Shown piece after piece: positions 10,036-17,553 of a stretch of DNA of 64,000 nucleotides. The position numbers and the translations under genes were made by a program. The notes under the pieces are model-generated. The model was not told where the DNA came from. It was given only the letters and a program-made list of their open reading frames with translations, and did not search any database. Position 1 is the first letter of the stretch, and every line of letters starts with the position of its first letter. The stretch comes from Candidatus Mediterraneibacter surreyensis. Lineage in GTDB: Bacteria > Bacillota > Clostridia > Lachnospirales > Lachnospiraceae. The stretch is from the NCBI GenBank assembly GCA_019118885.1, contig DWYB01000079.1, forward strand, positions 1 through 64,000. The letters run 5' to 3'.

Positions 10036-10964
10036 AGAAGATCGCAACAAGAGAGAGTTATGGAAATGCTCTGGCGGAATTGGGAACAGAGCACAAAGAC
10101 GTGGTCGTGCTGGACGCGGATCTTGCGGAAGCGACAAAGACAGGTATCTTTAAAAAGGCTCATCCGGAACGCTTCATTGACTGCGGTATCGCAGAGTCTA
10201 ATATGATGGGCGTGGCGGCAGGTCTCGCGGCGGCAGGTATGGTTCCGTTTGCAAGTTCCTTCGCGATGTTTGCGGCAGGGCGTGCATTCGAACAGGTGAG
10301 AAATTCCATCGGGTATCCTCATCTGAACGTAAAGATCGGCGCCACACATGCGGGTATCTCCGTAGGTGAGGACGGTGCATCCCATCAGTGCAATGAGGAT
10401 ATCGCGCTGATGCGCACGATTCCCGGTATGACAGTGATCTGCCCGTCCGATGATGTGGAGGCGAGGGCAGCGGTGAAAGCGGCGTATGAGCATGATGGGC
10501 CTGTATATTTAAGATTCGGGCGTCTGGCTGTGCCGGTGATCAATGACACACCTGACTATAAGTTTGAGATGGGAAAAGGTGTTGTCCTCAGAGAGGGAAA
10601 GGATCTTACGATCATCGCTACAGGACTTCCGGTAAACAATTGCCTTGAGGCGGCTGAGAAACTGGCGGAAGATGGAATTGACGCGAAAGTGATCAATATT
10701 CATACGATCAAACCTCTGGATGAAGAACTTGTTGTCGCGGCTGCGAAAGAGACGGGAAAAGTCGTTACAGTTGAGGAACATTCCGTGATCGGAGGTCTTG
10801 GAAGCGCCGTGTGCGATGTCCTTTCGGAACAGGCTCCTACGAAGGTGATGAAGATCGGAATTAACGATGTGTTTGGAGAATCAGGTCCGGCGGCTGAGCT
10901 GCTTGTGAAGTACGGGCTTGATACTGAGAGTATATATCAAAAGATAAAAGAATTTTCAAAATAG
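10023..10964 (+). CDS. Transketolase, C-terminal subunit
   Basis: The 313-aa pyrimidine-binding and C-terminal half of the split transketolase. It shows the ADLAEATKTG start, the FIDCGIAESNMMGVAAGLA segment, FAMFAAGRAFEQVRNSI, GEDGASHQCNEDIALMRTIPG and the C-terminal domain with VEEHSVIGGLGSAV. Its ATG lies inside the end of the N-terminal subunit gene. A palindromic repeat follows the stop codon. Confidence 0.96.
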   Translation: MSDVKKIATRESYGNALAELGTEHKDVVVLDADLAEATKTGIFKKAHPERFIDCGIAESNMMGVAAGLAAAGMVPFASSFAMFAAGRAFEQVRNSIGYPHLNVKIGATHAGISVGEDGASHQCNEDIALMRTIPGMTVICPSDDVEARAAVKAAYEHDGPVYLRFGRLAVPVINDTPDYKFEMGKGVVLREGKDLTIIATGLPVNNCLEAAEKLAEDGIDAKVINIHTIKPLDEELVVAAAKETGKVVTVEEHSVIGGLGSAVCDVLSEQAPTKVMKIGINDVFGESGPAAELLVKYGLDTESIYQKIKEFSK

Positions 10965-10978
10965 TTTTTAAATTGTCG

Positions 10979-11039
10979 TTGGGGACGTAGTAAAAGTGGA
11001 TTTTACTACGTCCCCAACTGCGTTTTACTATGTCCCCCG
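10979..11039. repeat. REP-like palindromic repeat
   Basis: TTGGGGACGTAGTAAAA (10979-10995) and its exact reverse complement (11001-11017) flank a 5-base loop. A third, imperfect half-copy (CGTTTTACTATGTCCCCC) follows at 11021-11038. No T-run follows, so this is not a standard terminator. It resembles REP sequences mobilised by tyrosine transposases, though no such gene is in the window. Confidence 0.6.
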
Positions 11040-11169
11040 TTAAATTTGTCGAACTTATCTGACATCAACTGATAAATTCAGCTATTTCTCTATGCTATCC
11101 TCTTAGAGACGCCGGGAAAATATAGTAACAATTGTTACAGAACATCATTATCAGGAAGGTGGAGTATAT

Positions 11170-12378
11170 ATGGAAAGACAGATACCAAAAAATGTTCGGC
11201 AGATTGGAAATGTGAGCGACAGCCCCAAGATTTATGTGGAAGACTATGTAGATACATTCTTTACGCAGTTATGCGAGAAATGTGAAAAGGCGGGAAATGG
11301 CCCCATAGGAGCGTTTCTTGTAGGAGATATCCAGTCCGGGGATGACGGAGAGTTCGTATACATATATGGGGCGATCCAGATGCATGAACTGAAAATGAAC
11401 GGAAACGAATACGTAATTGACGAAAGTACATGGAAACACGCGTATGAAGACTGTAAACAGTTCTTTGAGGACGGGGAAATGCTGGGATGGTTTGTAGCTC
11501 ATCCGGGAGTGCCCCTTACGCCGGAGCCGTCCACGGTGAAACTTCATAAGAAATCATTTCCGAAGAAGAATACGGTATTTATCATGAAAGATCCCGTGGA
11601 GAAAGACGAGACATATTATGTGCACAAAATGAACGACCTGATGGAGATAGGAGGGCATTACACGTATTATGAGAAAAATCCGTGTATGCAGAATTACATG
11701 ATCTCCAGTCGAAAAAAAAATGGGGCGTTTTCCACGGAGACTGTGGAGGATAGAGCTGCACAGGACTTTCGTAATCTGGTTAGAAAACGGGGGAAATACC
11801 GGAAACAGAAGAAAGCAGGCGGTCTGATGTATGCAGCGAGTGCGTGCCTTGTACTTGTTATTATCATTATGGGAGTTTCTATGGTCAACAGCTTTGACCG
11901 GATGAAATCTGTACAGAGTACGCTGGAAACTCTTGCAGACAGGAATGATACTATGGAAACCCAGGAAACCAGCGGTTCAGTGACTGCTATAACATCGGAA
12001 GAACAGACCGGAAAGGGGCAGGAAGAAGGAACGGCAGAGACTGACCAGACTGAGAAAGACGCCGGTCAGTCAGATCAGGATCAGACGATTCAGAATGAGG
12101 AAAACAGCGCGGATGCAGGACAGAAAGTTGAAGAAGAGACGGGAACGAAGACAGACAGTGGTGAGACAAGCTCTGTGGATGAAAGCCAGACTAAGAACAA
12201 TACTTCAAAGGACGCCAATGGAAGCGACGGTGTTTATATTGTAGAAGAGGGAGATACACTGGCTATTATCAGCAGAAAAATGTATGGAGATGTAACTCAC
12301 GTAGATGCAATCTGCAGAATGAACGGCATTACGGACGGCAATCTCATTTATGTCGGACAAAAATTGCTATTACCATAA
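11170..12378 (+). CDS. Single-pass membrane protein with C-terminal LysM
   Basis: This 402-aa protein has a cytoplasmic N-terminal domain of about 190 residues, a basic stretch, one transmembrane helix near residues 219-239, a long Glu/Gln/Thr/Ser-rich linker and a C-terminal LysM module (VEEGDTLAIISRKMYGD to IYVGQKLLLP). LysM binds peptidoglycan, so the tail should be extracytoplasmic. The N-terminal domain has an MPN-like look (GWFVAHPG followed by a VFIMKDP strand) but lacks the second metal histidine; that is inference. It precedes DUF5711 and CvpA genes. Confidence 0.8.
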   Translation: MERQIPKNVRQIGNVSDSPKIYVEDYVDTFFTQLCEKCEKAGNGPIGAFLVGDIQSGDDGEFVYIYGAIQMHELKMNGNEYVIDESTWKHAYEDCKQFFEDGEMLGWFVAHPGVPLTPEPSTVKLHKKSFPKKNTVFIMKDPVEKDETYYVHKMNDLMEIGGHYTYYEKNPCMQNYMISSRKKNGAFSTETVEDRAAQDFRNLVRKRGKYRKQKKAGGLMYAASACLVLVIIIMGVSMVNSFDRMKSVQSTLETLADRNDTMETQETSGSVTAITSEEQTGKGQEEGTAETDQTEKDAGQSDQDQTIQNEENSADAGQKVEEETGTKTDSGETSSVDESQTKNNTSKDANGSDGVYIVEEGDTLAIISRKMYGDVTHVDAICRMNGITDGNLIYVGQKLLLP

Positions 12379-12392
12379 AATCATGATATAAT
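12364..12392 (+). promoter_or_regulatory. Promoter for the DUF5711-cvpA pair
   Basis: TTGCTA (12364-12369), a 17-base spacer and TATAAT (12387-12392), the -35 overlapping the end of the LysM gene. Confidence 0.55.
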
Positions 12393-12426
12393 AATTCCAC
12401 TTTAAAATCAGAAACAGGGGAGTCTT

Positions 12427-13623
12427 ATGACGCAAAAGAAAAAAACTCATCTTAAGATCCTGACGCCCCCGGATGATCTGAGTGAGATCATGAAAAAGGT
12501 CCGCAGGTTCCGCCGTGCGAAAGTGCGGAGGATACTTGTGCTCATAGTATTGATCATCCTTGCGGTATGCGGCACTTATCTTCTTCTGCAGAACCAGTCG
12601 TACGGACATGCCCGGACGGCATCGGAGTATTCCAGCAATATTTCGGATACAAGCAATTATGCGCAGTTTGCTGATGGTATTGTGCGATATAACCGCGACG
12701 GAGTGGCTTTTCTTAATAAGAAGAATGAGGAACAGTGGATACAGCCTGCACAGATTCAGAATCCGATTATAACGGTAAAAGAAGAATCATTTGCCGTGGC
12801 GGACAACGGAGGAAATAATATCCTGGTATTCTCGAAAGAAGGACTAAAAGGAGAAATAGAGACAACGCTTCCAATTGAGAAGATATCTATCTCGAATCAG
12901 GGAATCGTCAGCGTCCTCATGAGAAACGGGAGCGCCCCGTCCATTATTACATATGATGCCGCTGGAAACATTCTCGCGGAGATGCAGATCGCTCAGGGAA
13001 CAATGGGCTATCCGACGGCAATGGAAATGTCTGATGACGGAAATACACTGGCGGTTTCGTATCTGTATCTTAAGGGAGCAAACATAAAATCAAGGATCAT
13101 ATATTACAACTTCGGAGAAGCGGGACAGAAAAAAGCAGATAATATCGTTTCTTCGGAAGAGTACGACAACACTGTGATGGCAGAAATATTCTTCATGGGA
13201 GGCGGACGTTCCGTAGCTGTGGGGGACAATTCTTTCGTGATCTACCGTGGAACAGACGCGCCTGAACCGGAAAAGACGGTGACGCTTGATCAGGAGATAC
13301 AGAGTGTATTCCATTCGGATCGGTATATAGGATTTGTCCTGTTAAATAAGGATAAATCAGGATATGAGATGCGTCTGTATAACCGGATCGGGGAGCAGCT
13401 GATCAGCCGCGAGATCCCGGGAAAATACAGCCATGCGAAGATTGACGGAGATGAGATCATCATGTTCGAAGGATCCAGATGCTGTGTTGTGACAGCTACA
13501 GGCATTATAAAATATGAAGGAAATCTGGATGTGGATGCTCTGGAGATATTCCGGGCTTTCGGAGTAAACAGATACTATGTGATGAGCGCGGATGAATTAC
13601 GGGTAATTTATCTGACGAAATAG
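12427..13623 (+). CDS. DUF5711 family membrane-anchored protein
   Basis: 398 aa with a very basic N-terminus, one membrane anchor at about residues 36-55 and an extracellular domain made of repeated short beta-strand units (for example VRYNRDGVAFLNKKNEEQW), which suggests a beta-propeller. The role is unknown. It sits 8 bases upstream of the CvpA gene, an arrangement I associate with Lachnospiraceae, so the two are likely one operon. Confidence 0.8.
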   Translation: MTQKKKTHLKILTPPDDLSEIMKKVRRFRRAKVRRILVLIVLIILAVCGTYLLLQNQSYGHARTASEYSSNISDTSNYAQFADGIVRYNRDGVAFLNKKNEEQWIQPAQIQNPIITVKEESFAVADNGGNNILVFSKEGLKGEIETTLPIEKISISNQGIVSVLMRNGSAPSIITYDAAGNILAEMQIAQGTMGYPTAMEMSDDGNTLAVSYLYLKGANIKSRIIYYNFGEAGQKKADNIVSSEEYDNTVMAEIFFMGGGRSVAVGDNSFVIYRGTDAPEPEKTVTLDQEIQSVFHSDRYIGFVLLNKDKSGYEMRLYNRIGEQLISREIPGKYSHAKIDGDEIIMFEGSRCCVVTATGIIKYEGNLDVDALEIFRAFGVNRYYVMSADELRVIYLTK

Positions 13624-13631
13624 GAGATATT

Positions 13632-14450
13632 ATGGATAACTGGCTTTTAATCATTGTTGCAGTAATATTCATTGTCTGTGTAGTTGTGGGATATGTCAGA
13701 GGATTCCTGAAACTGGGAATTTCCCTTCTATCAACGGTGCTGACACTGATTCTTGTGCTGTTCCTGTCGCCGTTTGTCGCGGATGCACTGAAAAAGTACA
13801 CACCGGTGGATGACTATATAGAAAACAGCATTGTGGAGGCGTTTATACCGGAGATAACAGAGGAAGATCTTTCGAAAGTGGATCTAAGCGGTACACCTCT
13901 GGAGGGGCTTTCGTCAGAACAACTTTCCAAGCTGAATGAACTGGACTGGAGTCTGCTTGGCATTACAAGTGACGATATCATGAATTTACTCGGTGAGATA
14001 CCGAAAGACGTACAGATCCGGGAAATTGAAGATGCTCCGATGCCCCAGTTCCTGAAAGATGAACTGATTGAGAACAATAACAGTACAATCTACGGCGAAC
14101 TCGGGGTAGACAGCTTTCCCCGGTACGTGGCAGCGTATATATCGCGGCTTGTGCTGAACCTGCTGTCTTTTATTGTGACGTTCCTGCTGGCAATTATTAT
14201 CGTGAAAGCGCTGATGTTTGCGGTAAATATTATCGGGGAGCTGCCTGTGCTTGGTCTTGTAAACCATATAGCGGGAGGGTTCCTGGGGCTGGTGCTGGCT
14301 GTTGTGATCATCTGGATCGCATTTCTGATCATGACTCTGGCGTACTCCACGCAGATCGGCAGCACATGTTTTGATATGGTTGAGCGGAGCCAGATCTTAA
14401 AGTTTCTGTATGATACAAATCCGCTTCTGATCAGATTATTAGGATTTTGA
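13632..14450 (+). CDS. cvpA: CvpA family membrane protein
   Basis: 272 aa with an N-terminal membrane pair (WLLIIVAVIFIVCVVVGYVRG and a following span), a long soluble insertion rich in acidic residues and two further spans in the C-terminal half. The N-terminal GYxRGF pattern is typical of CvpA. Family members are linked to colicin V production and envelope homeostasis in other bacteria; the role here is unknown. Last chromosomal gene before the mobile element. Confidence 0.85.
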   Translation: MDNWLLIIVAVIFIVCVVVGYVRGFLKLGISLLSTVLTLILVLFLSPFVADALKKYTPVDDYIENSIVEAFIPEITEEDLSKVDLSGTPLEGLSSEQLSKLNELDWSLLGITSDDIMNLLGEIPKDVQIREIEDAPMPQFLKDELIENNNSTIYGELGVDSFPRYVAAYISRLVLNLLSFIVTFLLAIIIVKALMFAVNIIGELPVLGLVNHIAGGFLGLVLAVVIIWIAFLIMTLAYSTQIGSTCFDMVERSQILKFLYDTNPLLIRLLGF

Positions 14451-14452
14451 GG

Positions 14453-14615
14453 GTAACAGTTCAGTCATGGAGCTGACCAAGAGAGAAAATCATGCTCGCA
14501 TGATTTTTCGAGTGGGCTGTTCCATGAGCTGAGCGCCTGTCAATGAGTAAAACAGCGGCGGTAGCCGCAATAAGCACGAAGTGCGGTTTTACGAATGGCG
14601 CGGCTGAACTGTTAC
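14453..14615 (-). repeat. Structured dispersed repeat, copy 2
   Basis: A 163-bp unit bounded by GTAACAGTTCAG and CTGAACTGTTAC, inverted relative to 169-330. The 92-base arm at 14,524-14,615 matches copy 1 with 6 mismatches. The other arm has different bases but again forms an outer stem (CATGGA with TTCCATG) and an inner stem AAAATCATGC/GCATGATTTT. It starts 2 bases after the cvpA stop and its last base abuts the left boundary repeat of the mobile element. Confidence 0.7.
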
Positions 14616-14630
14616 TTTTAAGAATTTTAA
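14615..14630. repeat. Left boundary direct repeat (attL-like)
   Basis: CTTTTAAGAATTTTAA is identical to 62,682-62,697. The two copies bracket the phage genes and lie next to matching inverted repeats. It is either a target duplication or a core attachment site. The first C also belongs to the dispersed repeat, so the true repeat may be 15 bp. Confidence 0.6.
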
Positions 14631-14657
14631 CGTGAAGTTCTAAGATAAATGCGAAAA
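14631..14657 (+). repeat. Left terminal inverted repeat
   Basis: Aligned without gaps to the reverse complement of 62,655-62,681, 16 of 27 positions match, including AAGT, TAAATGC and AAAA blocks. Further AATGC/GCATT motifs recur at 14,676, 14,719 and 14,744 and may be transposase-binding subsites. Confidence 0.5.
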
Positions 14658-14692
14658 GAGTGAATAACTCAATTCGCATTTATCTTTTTTTA
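14643..14692 (+). terminator. Rho-independent terminator at left end
   Basis: A 13-bp perfect stem (AGATAAATGCGAA at 14,643-14,655 with 14,673-14,685) is followed by TTTTTTT. It overlaps the left inverted repeat and would shield the element from readthrough of the host operon. Confidence 0.8.
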
Positions 14693-14718
14693 TAAGTAAT
14701 TAAAGAAAGACATAGCAA

Positions 14719-14756
14719 AATGCGTTAGAGTTACCGCTCTGACGCATTATTTTTTT
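14719..14756 (+). terminator. Second terminator at left end
   Basis: AATGCGTTAGAG (14,719-14,730) pairs with CTCTGACGCATT (14,737-14,748) with one wobble, followed by ATTTTTTT. It lies directly before the ribosome site of the first phage gene. Confidence 0.75.
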
Positions 14757-14778
14757 GCCCAGAAGGAGGTGGAAAACA

Positions 14779-14982
14779 ATGGCCATGACCACGAAGCGGC
14801 CGAGAAAGCCCTACAAGCGGTTGAAATTTGAGGACAGGAAGAAAATCGAAGCACTGTACGCCCAGGGCAAGACAGTGGATGAGATCGCCCTCATTATCGG
14901 AGTCCACTCCGCAACCATGTACAGGGAACTGGAAAGGGGCGGCGAGCCATACCGGGCAGAGGTCGCACAGAAATCAGTCTGA
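14779..14982 (+). CDS. Small HTH protein resembling the IS30 N-terminal domain
   Basis: 67 aa, start set by AAGGAGGT 8 bases upstream. It consists almost entirely of one helix-turn-helix (LKFEDRKKIEALYAQGKTVD followed by EIALIIGVHSATMYRELERG). The element's own transposase begins with a similar domain (KAGSSRKEIAEKIGVHISTI). A small protein sharing the transposase DNA-binding fold could bind the ends and act as repressor or accessory factor; that is inference. It could equally be an unrelated HTH_38-type regulator. Confidence 0.7.
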   Translation: MAMTTKRPRKPYKRLKFEDRKKIEALYAQGKTVDEIALIIGVHSATMYRELERGGEPYRAEVAQKSV

Positions 14983-14996
14983 AGGAGGAAACCACA

Positions 14997-15443
14997 GTGA
15001 CAACGGAAATCGGAACCCAGCCACTGGACATCAAGATCGCAATCCAGATCGCAAAGATCCTGGCGGCAGCGCCAAACGAACGAATCCCCATGATCCTGGA
15101 CGTTTTCAGTAAGGCAGAGGTGGACATCAATGGACTGGACGAACTGGCAGAATGGCAGGCGCTCACAAAGCAGACCGCCCTCATCGACACCGAGGAATTC
15201 ATAGTCGGGATCATAAAAGACCGGACAGCGGTCGATGGAGAGTACCGAATCAAGGCAGAAGACTTCAACAACTACTGCAGAGAATTCGGTGTCAGTGCCA
15301 GATGTGCCAGGAAGCACCTCTACACCCACGGGCGGATCCGCACCGGGATGGATAAAGGGAAGATCAATTACACAGTCCCAATCTGGGATGAGGAAAAGAA
15401 ACGGAATGACCGATGCGTCTGCATCAAAGCCAAAACTGAATAA
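14997..15443 (+). CDS. Phage protein of unknown function
   Basis: 148 aa starting at GTG 14,997 behind GAAGGAGG. The N-terminal half is helical and acidic. The C-terminal half has a winged-helix look (FNNYCREFGVSARCARKHLY, then a basic turn and NYTVPIWDEEKK), so it may bind nucleic acid. I do not recognise the family. It follows the small HTH gene by 14 bases and is likely co-transcribed. Confidence 0.65.
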   Translation: MTTEIGTQPLDIKIAIQIAKILAAAPNERIPMILDVFSKAEVDINGLDELAEWQALTKQTALIDTEEFIVGIIKDRTAVDGEYRIKAEDFNNYCREFGVSARCARKHLYTHGRIRTGMDKGKINYTVPIWDEEKKRNDRCVCIKAKTE

Positions 15444-15852
15444 GAATCGCTGGCAAGCATCGACCAGGGTAAAAACCGATAGGTGTGGACGAGCCGCTGC
15501 AATAAGTCGCCCCGGCAGCAGGAAGTGAGCCTGCACGGATGGCTGTCGAAATTGGGATAGGGGACGCAGGCCCAAGTAAAACAAGAACGGTCCGGAGGCA
15601 GATGAGAACACGCAGAGAGAGAACATCGGGAGCATGGATGCGTGGGTGCGAAACAATACCGATGGCGGCAAGGAAGAAACCGCACTGCAGGCGACAAGTA
15701 CAGCTACCCCAAAGAATACTCAGGGAGCATGGAAAGAACAGTTTTTCTTCAAACCCTTGGAGAACCTGTTCCATGCCAGACCCAAGAAGCCTAAGGAGCA
15801 TAAACAGGGCGCTGGCAGAAGTCAAGTAGTAAATTACGGAAGGAAGACAGGG
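15444..15852 (+). other. 409-bp gap, possibly structured RNA or decayed gene
   Basis: No reading frame here has both a ribosome site and protein-like composition. Overlapping frames of about 95 codons run through the middle but have biased, Arg/Ser-rich translations. The first 150 bases are GC-rich with several short stems (for example GCAGG and CCTGC at about 15,519-15,535). It may hold a phage RNA or the remnant of a gene. I cannot decide. Confidence 0.35.
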
Positions 15853-16014
15853 ATGAAGCAACCTAAGAGATTAACAAGGAATCAGAAAGAACTCTTGAAA
15901 AAGAGGGGCATGGATCCAAAGGATTATATGTACCATTCAGAGTCAAAGAGGAACATCGTCCTCTGGAGAAAAAGTGAGCGGCGACTGGTAGGGATCGCCA
16001 AGATGGAGGTGTAA
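15853..16014 (+). CDS. DUF6906-like small phage protein
   Basis: 53 aa beginning MKQPKRLTRNQKELLKKRGM, then a turn and a beta-strand pair (MYHSESKRNIVLWRKSERRL). The pattern of a basic helix followed by a short hairpin matches the small DUF6906 proteins of Firmicute phages, whose role is unknown. A longer frame exists upstream, but GGAAGG before ATG 15,853 and the conserved start favour the short form. Confidence 0.6.
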   Translation: MKQPKRLTRNQKELLKKRGMDPKDYMYHSESKRNIVLWRKSERRLVGIAKMEV

Positions 16015-16018
16015 GGAT

Positions 16019-16762
16019 TTGAACGGACAGCAAAGCAGGGCGGAGAGCCGGAGGCGCATAGCCAAAAAGCGAAAAATAAAGAAGGCAGTCAAGGAAGTGG
16101 CTGGCAGTATGCTGATCGGCGGCCTGCTGGGTGGCATGTTGATCTGGGCATTTATTAATGACCCATATGAACCGCCAAAGCCGCCGGAACATTTTGGACA
16201 AATAGAGTATGGCGGGGTTTGGTGGGATCCGGAAGACTATGAGCAGATGATGATCGAGAGAGAGCAGTATCTGAAAGAAGAACAGGCGCAGGAGCAGGAA
16301 TTCATCAATGCCGTTCGCAATGTCCAGACGCAGCAGGAGGCAGCAGCAGAGATGATATCCCAGACGCTCATCGGCAGCCGGGACTGGGATGCGGAAGAAT
16401 CCTACATGCTGGCCAAGATCGCCATGGCAGAAGCTGAGGGCGAAGACACCGAGGGCAAGGCACTGGTAATTCTGGTCGTTTTGAATCGGGTATGGAGTGA
16501 TGGCTTCCCGGACTCTATCGAAGAAGTGATCACAGAGCCGGGACAGTTTTCTCCGGTCACAGAAGGCGGGAGGTATTACACCACGGAGCCGGATGAAGAC
16601 TGCTGGACAGCGCTCTCCATGGTTATGCATGGATGGGACGAAAGCCAGGGCGCTACCTACTTCACAAGTAGCGAAGAAAAGGATACCTGGCACAGCCGTA
16701 ATCTGACAAAGCTGTTCGAGCATGGGAACCACACCTTCTACAAAGAGGGACAGGAAGCATGA
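16019..16762 (+). CDS. SleB-family cell wall hydrolase, membrane anchored
   Basis: 247 aa with TTG start behind GGAGGTG. A basic N-terminus precedes a membrane anchor (AGSMLIGGLLGGMLIWAFI, near residues 28-46), a coiled, Gln/Glu-rich region and a C-terminal Hydrolase_2 (SleB) domain from about residue 128 with the acidic ESYMLAKIAMAEAEGE segment and VVLNRVWSDGFPDS. The family cleaves peptidoglycan in spore germination and elsewhere. Its place among early genes is unusual for a lysis enzyme, so it may act at entry or in host wall remodelling. Confidence 0.8.
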   Translation: MNGQQSRAESRRRIAKKRKIKKAVKEVAGSMLIGGLLGGMLIWAFINDPYEPPKPPEHFGQIEYGGVWWDPEDYEQMMIEREQYLKEEQAQEQEFINAVRNVQTQQEAAAEMISQTLIGSRDWDAEESYMLAKIAMAEAEGEDTEGKALVILVVLNRVWSDGFPDSIEEVITEPGQFSPVTEGGRYYTTEPDEDCWTALSMVMHGWDESQGATYFTSSEEKDTWHSRNLTKLFEHGNHTFYKEGQEA

Positions 16763-17022
16763 TGGGGATTTTATATGACATTTACAAGAATCCGGGAATC
16801 GCCGTTGATCAGTCCAGGGCGGCGGAGAATGAGCCGGAATGGAAGAAAGAAATTCGTGAGAGGATGAAAGAGCGAAATGAAAATGGCAATGAAGAACGGG
16901 AAGATCCTGATCCGGGAAGCAGACAGCGTCCAGTTCGCAATTATAAAGTCCTGGGGGAAAATGAAGTGGAGCCGCCAGAGACAGGAACTCTCCGGGCCGG
17001 CAGACATGGAACTTCTGAATAA
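16759..17022 (+). CDS. Small hypothetical phage protein
   Basis: 87 aa starting inside the SleB stop codon (ATGATG). The first 50 residues are protein-like and charged (for example WKKEIRERMKERN). The rest overlaps the helicase N-terminal gene in another frame and has Pro/Arg/Gly-rich composition, so the true coding part may be only the first half. Unknown function. Confidence 0.4.
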   Translation: MMGILYDIYKNPGIAVDQSRAAENEPEWKKEIRERMKERNENGNEEREDPDPGSRQRPVRNYKVLGENEVEPPETGTLRAGRHGTSE

Positions 17023-17245
17023 GCTGGCCGGGATCGTGAAGCTGCCGCAAAGTATTGAGACGGAGCGGATCAAGCTGAACGAAGTCATGGCGGCGGTGGA
17101 CAAAGAGCGGATGAACCCACACCCGGTGCCGCTGATAAAGCCACCTGTGAAGCCTAAACTGTTTACCCACCAGATAAGAGGATACAACATGGCGCTCATG
17201 GTCTTCGGACTGGCGAAGCCGCCAGGACAGGAGGTGCAAGCATGA
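16877..17245 (+). CDS. N-terminal piece of a split phage helicase
   Basis: 122 aa. MKNGKILIREADSVQFAIIK and the closing KPKLFTHQIRGYNMALMVFG resemble the N-terminal domain that precedes the ATPase core in phage SNF2-type helicases, where a THQ motif leads into the nucleotide site. The chain stops just before the point where Walker A should appear. That core starts separately at 19,506. The two pieces are separated by 2.26 kb holding a zinc-ribbon gene, a methyltransferase and a small gene. The halves may still assemble. Confidence 0.65.
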   Translation: MKMAMKNGKILIREADSVQFAIIKSWGKMKWSRQRQELSGPADMELLNKLAGIVKLPQSIETERIKLNEVMAAVDKERMNPHPVPLIKPPVKPKLFTHQIRGYNMALMVFGLAKPPGQEVQA

Positions 17246-17553
17246 GCAAAGAATACGAAAAAATAACAAAGCAACTGGAATCCTTGATGGGGCACTGCGG
17301 ATCAATGAAGGGAAGCGAGGATGCGGATCCCGTATGGGAAGAAGACGTACAGGCGCTCCAGGAAGCAATAGACATCATAGCTGATTATGAAAAGATTTCC
17401 CCGCAATACGGGGAAATGACGGTCCACTTTAAGATTCCACAAAAACCCGTCAGTAGAAGCGGTGTCTGGTGCTGCCCGGCCTGCGGAAAGCGGGTCAACT
17501 ACCATCATACGCACTGCCACTGGTGTGGAAAGAAAATGGGGTGGGGAAAATGA
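17242..17553 (+). CDS. Zinc-ribbon protein
   Basis: 103 aa. Residues 1-60 are acidic and helical. The C-terminal 35 residues hold a CPAC-x12-CHWC zinc ribbon (CCPACGKRVNYHHTHCHWCG). It overlaps the helicase N-terminal piece and the methyltransferase start by 4 bases each (ATGA junctions), so the three are translationally coupled. Function unknown; perhaps a DNA-binding partner of the methyltransferase. Confidence 0.65.
   Translation: MSKEYEKITKQLESLMGHCGSMKGSEDADPVWEEDVQALQEAIDIIADYEKISPQYGEMTVHFKIPQKPVSRSGVWCCPACGKRVNYHHTHCHWCGKKMGWGK

Noticed and set aside
10979..11017. Palindrome as the transketolase terminator
   Set aside because: The stem is strong, but the bases after it (CTGCG) do not form a T-run, and a third half-copy follows, which fits a REP-type repeat better.
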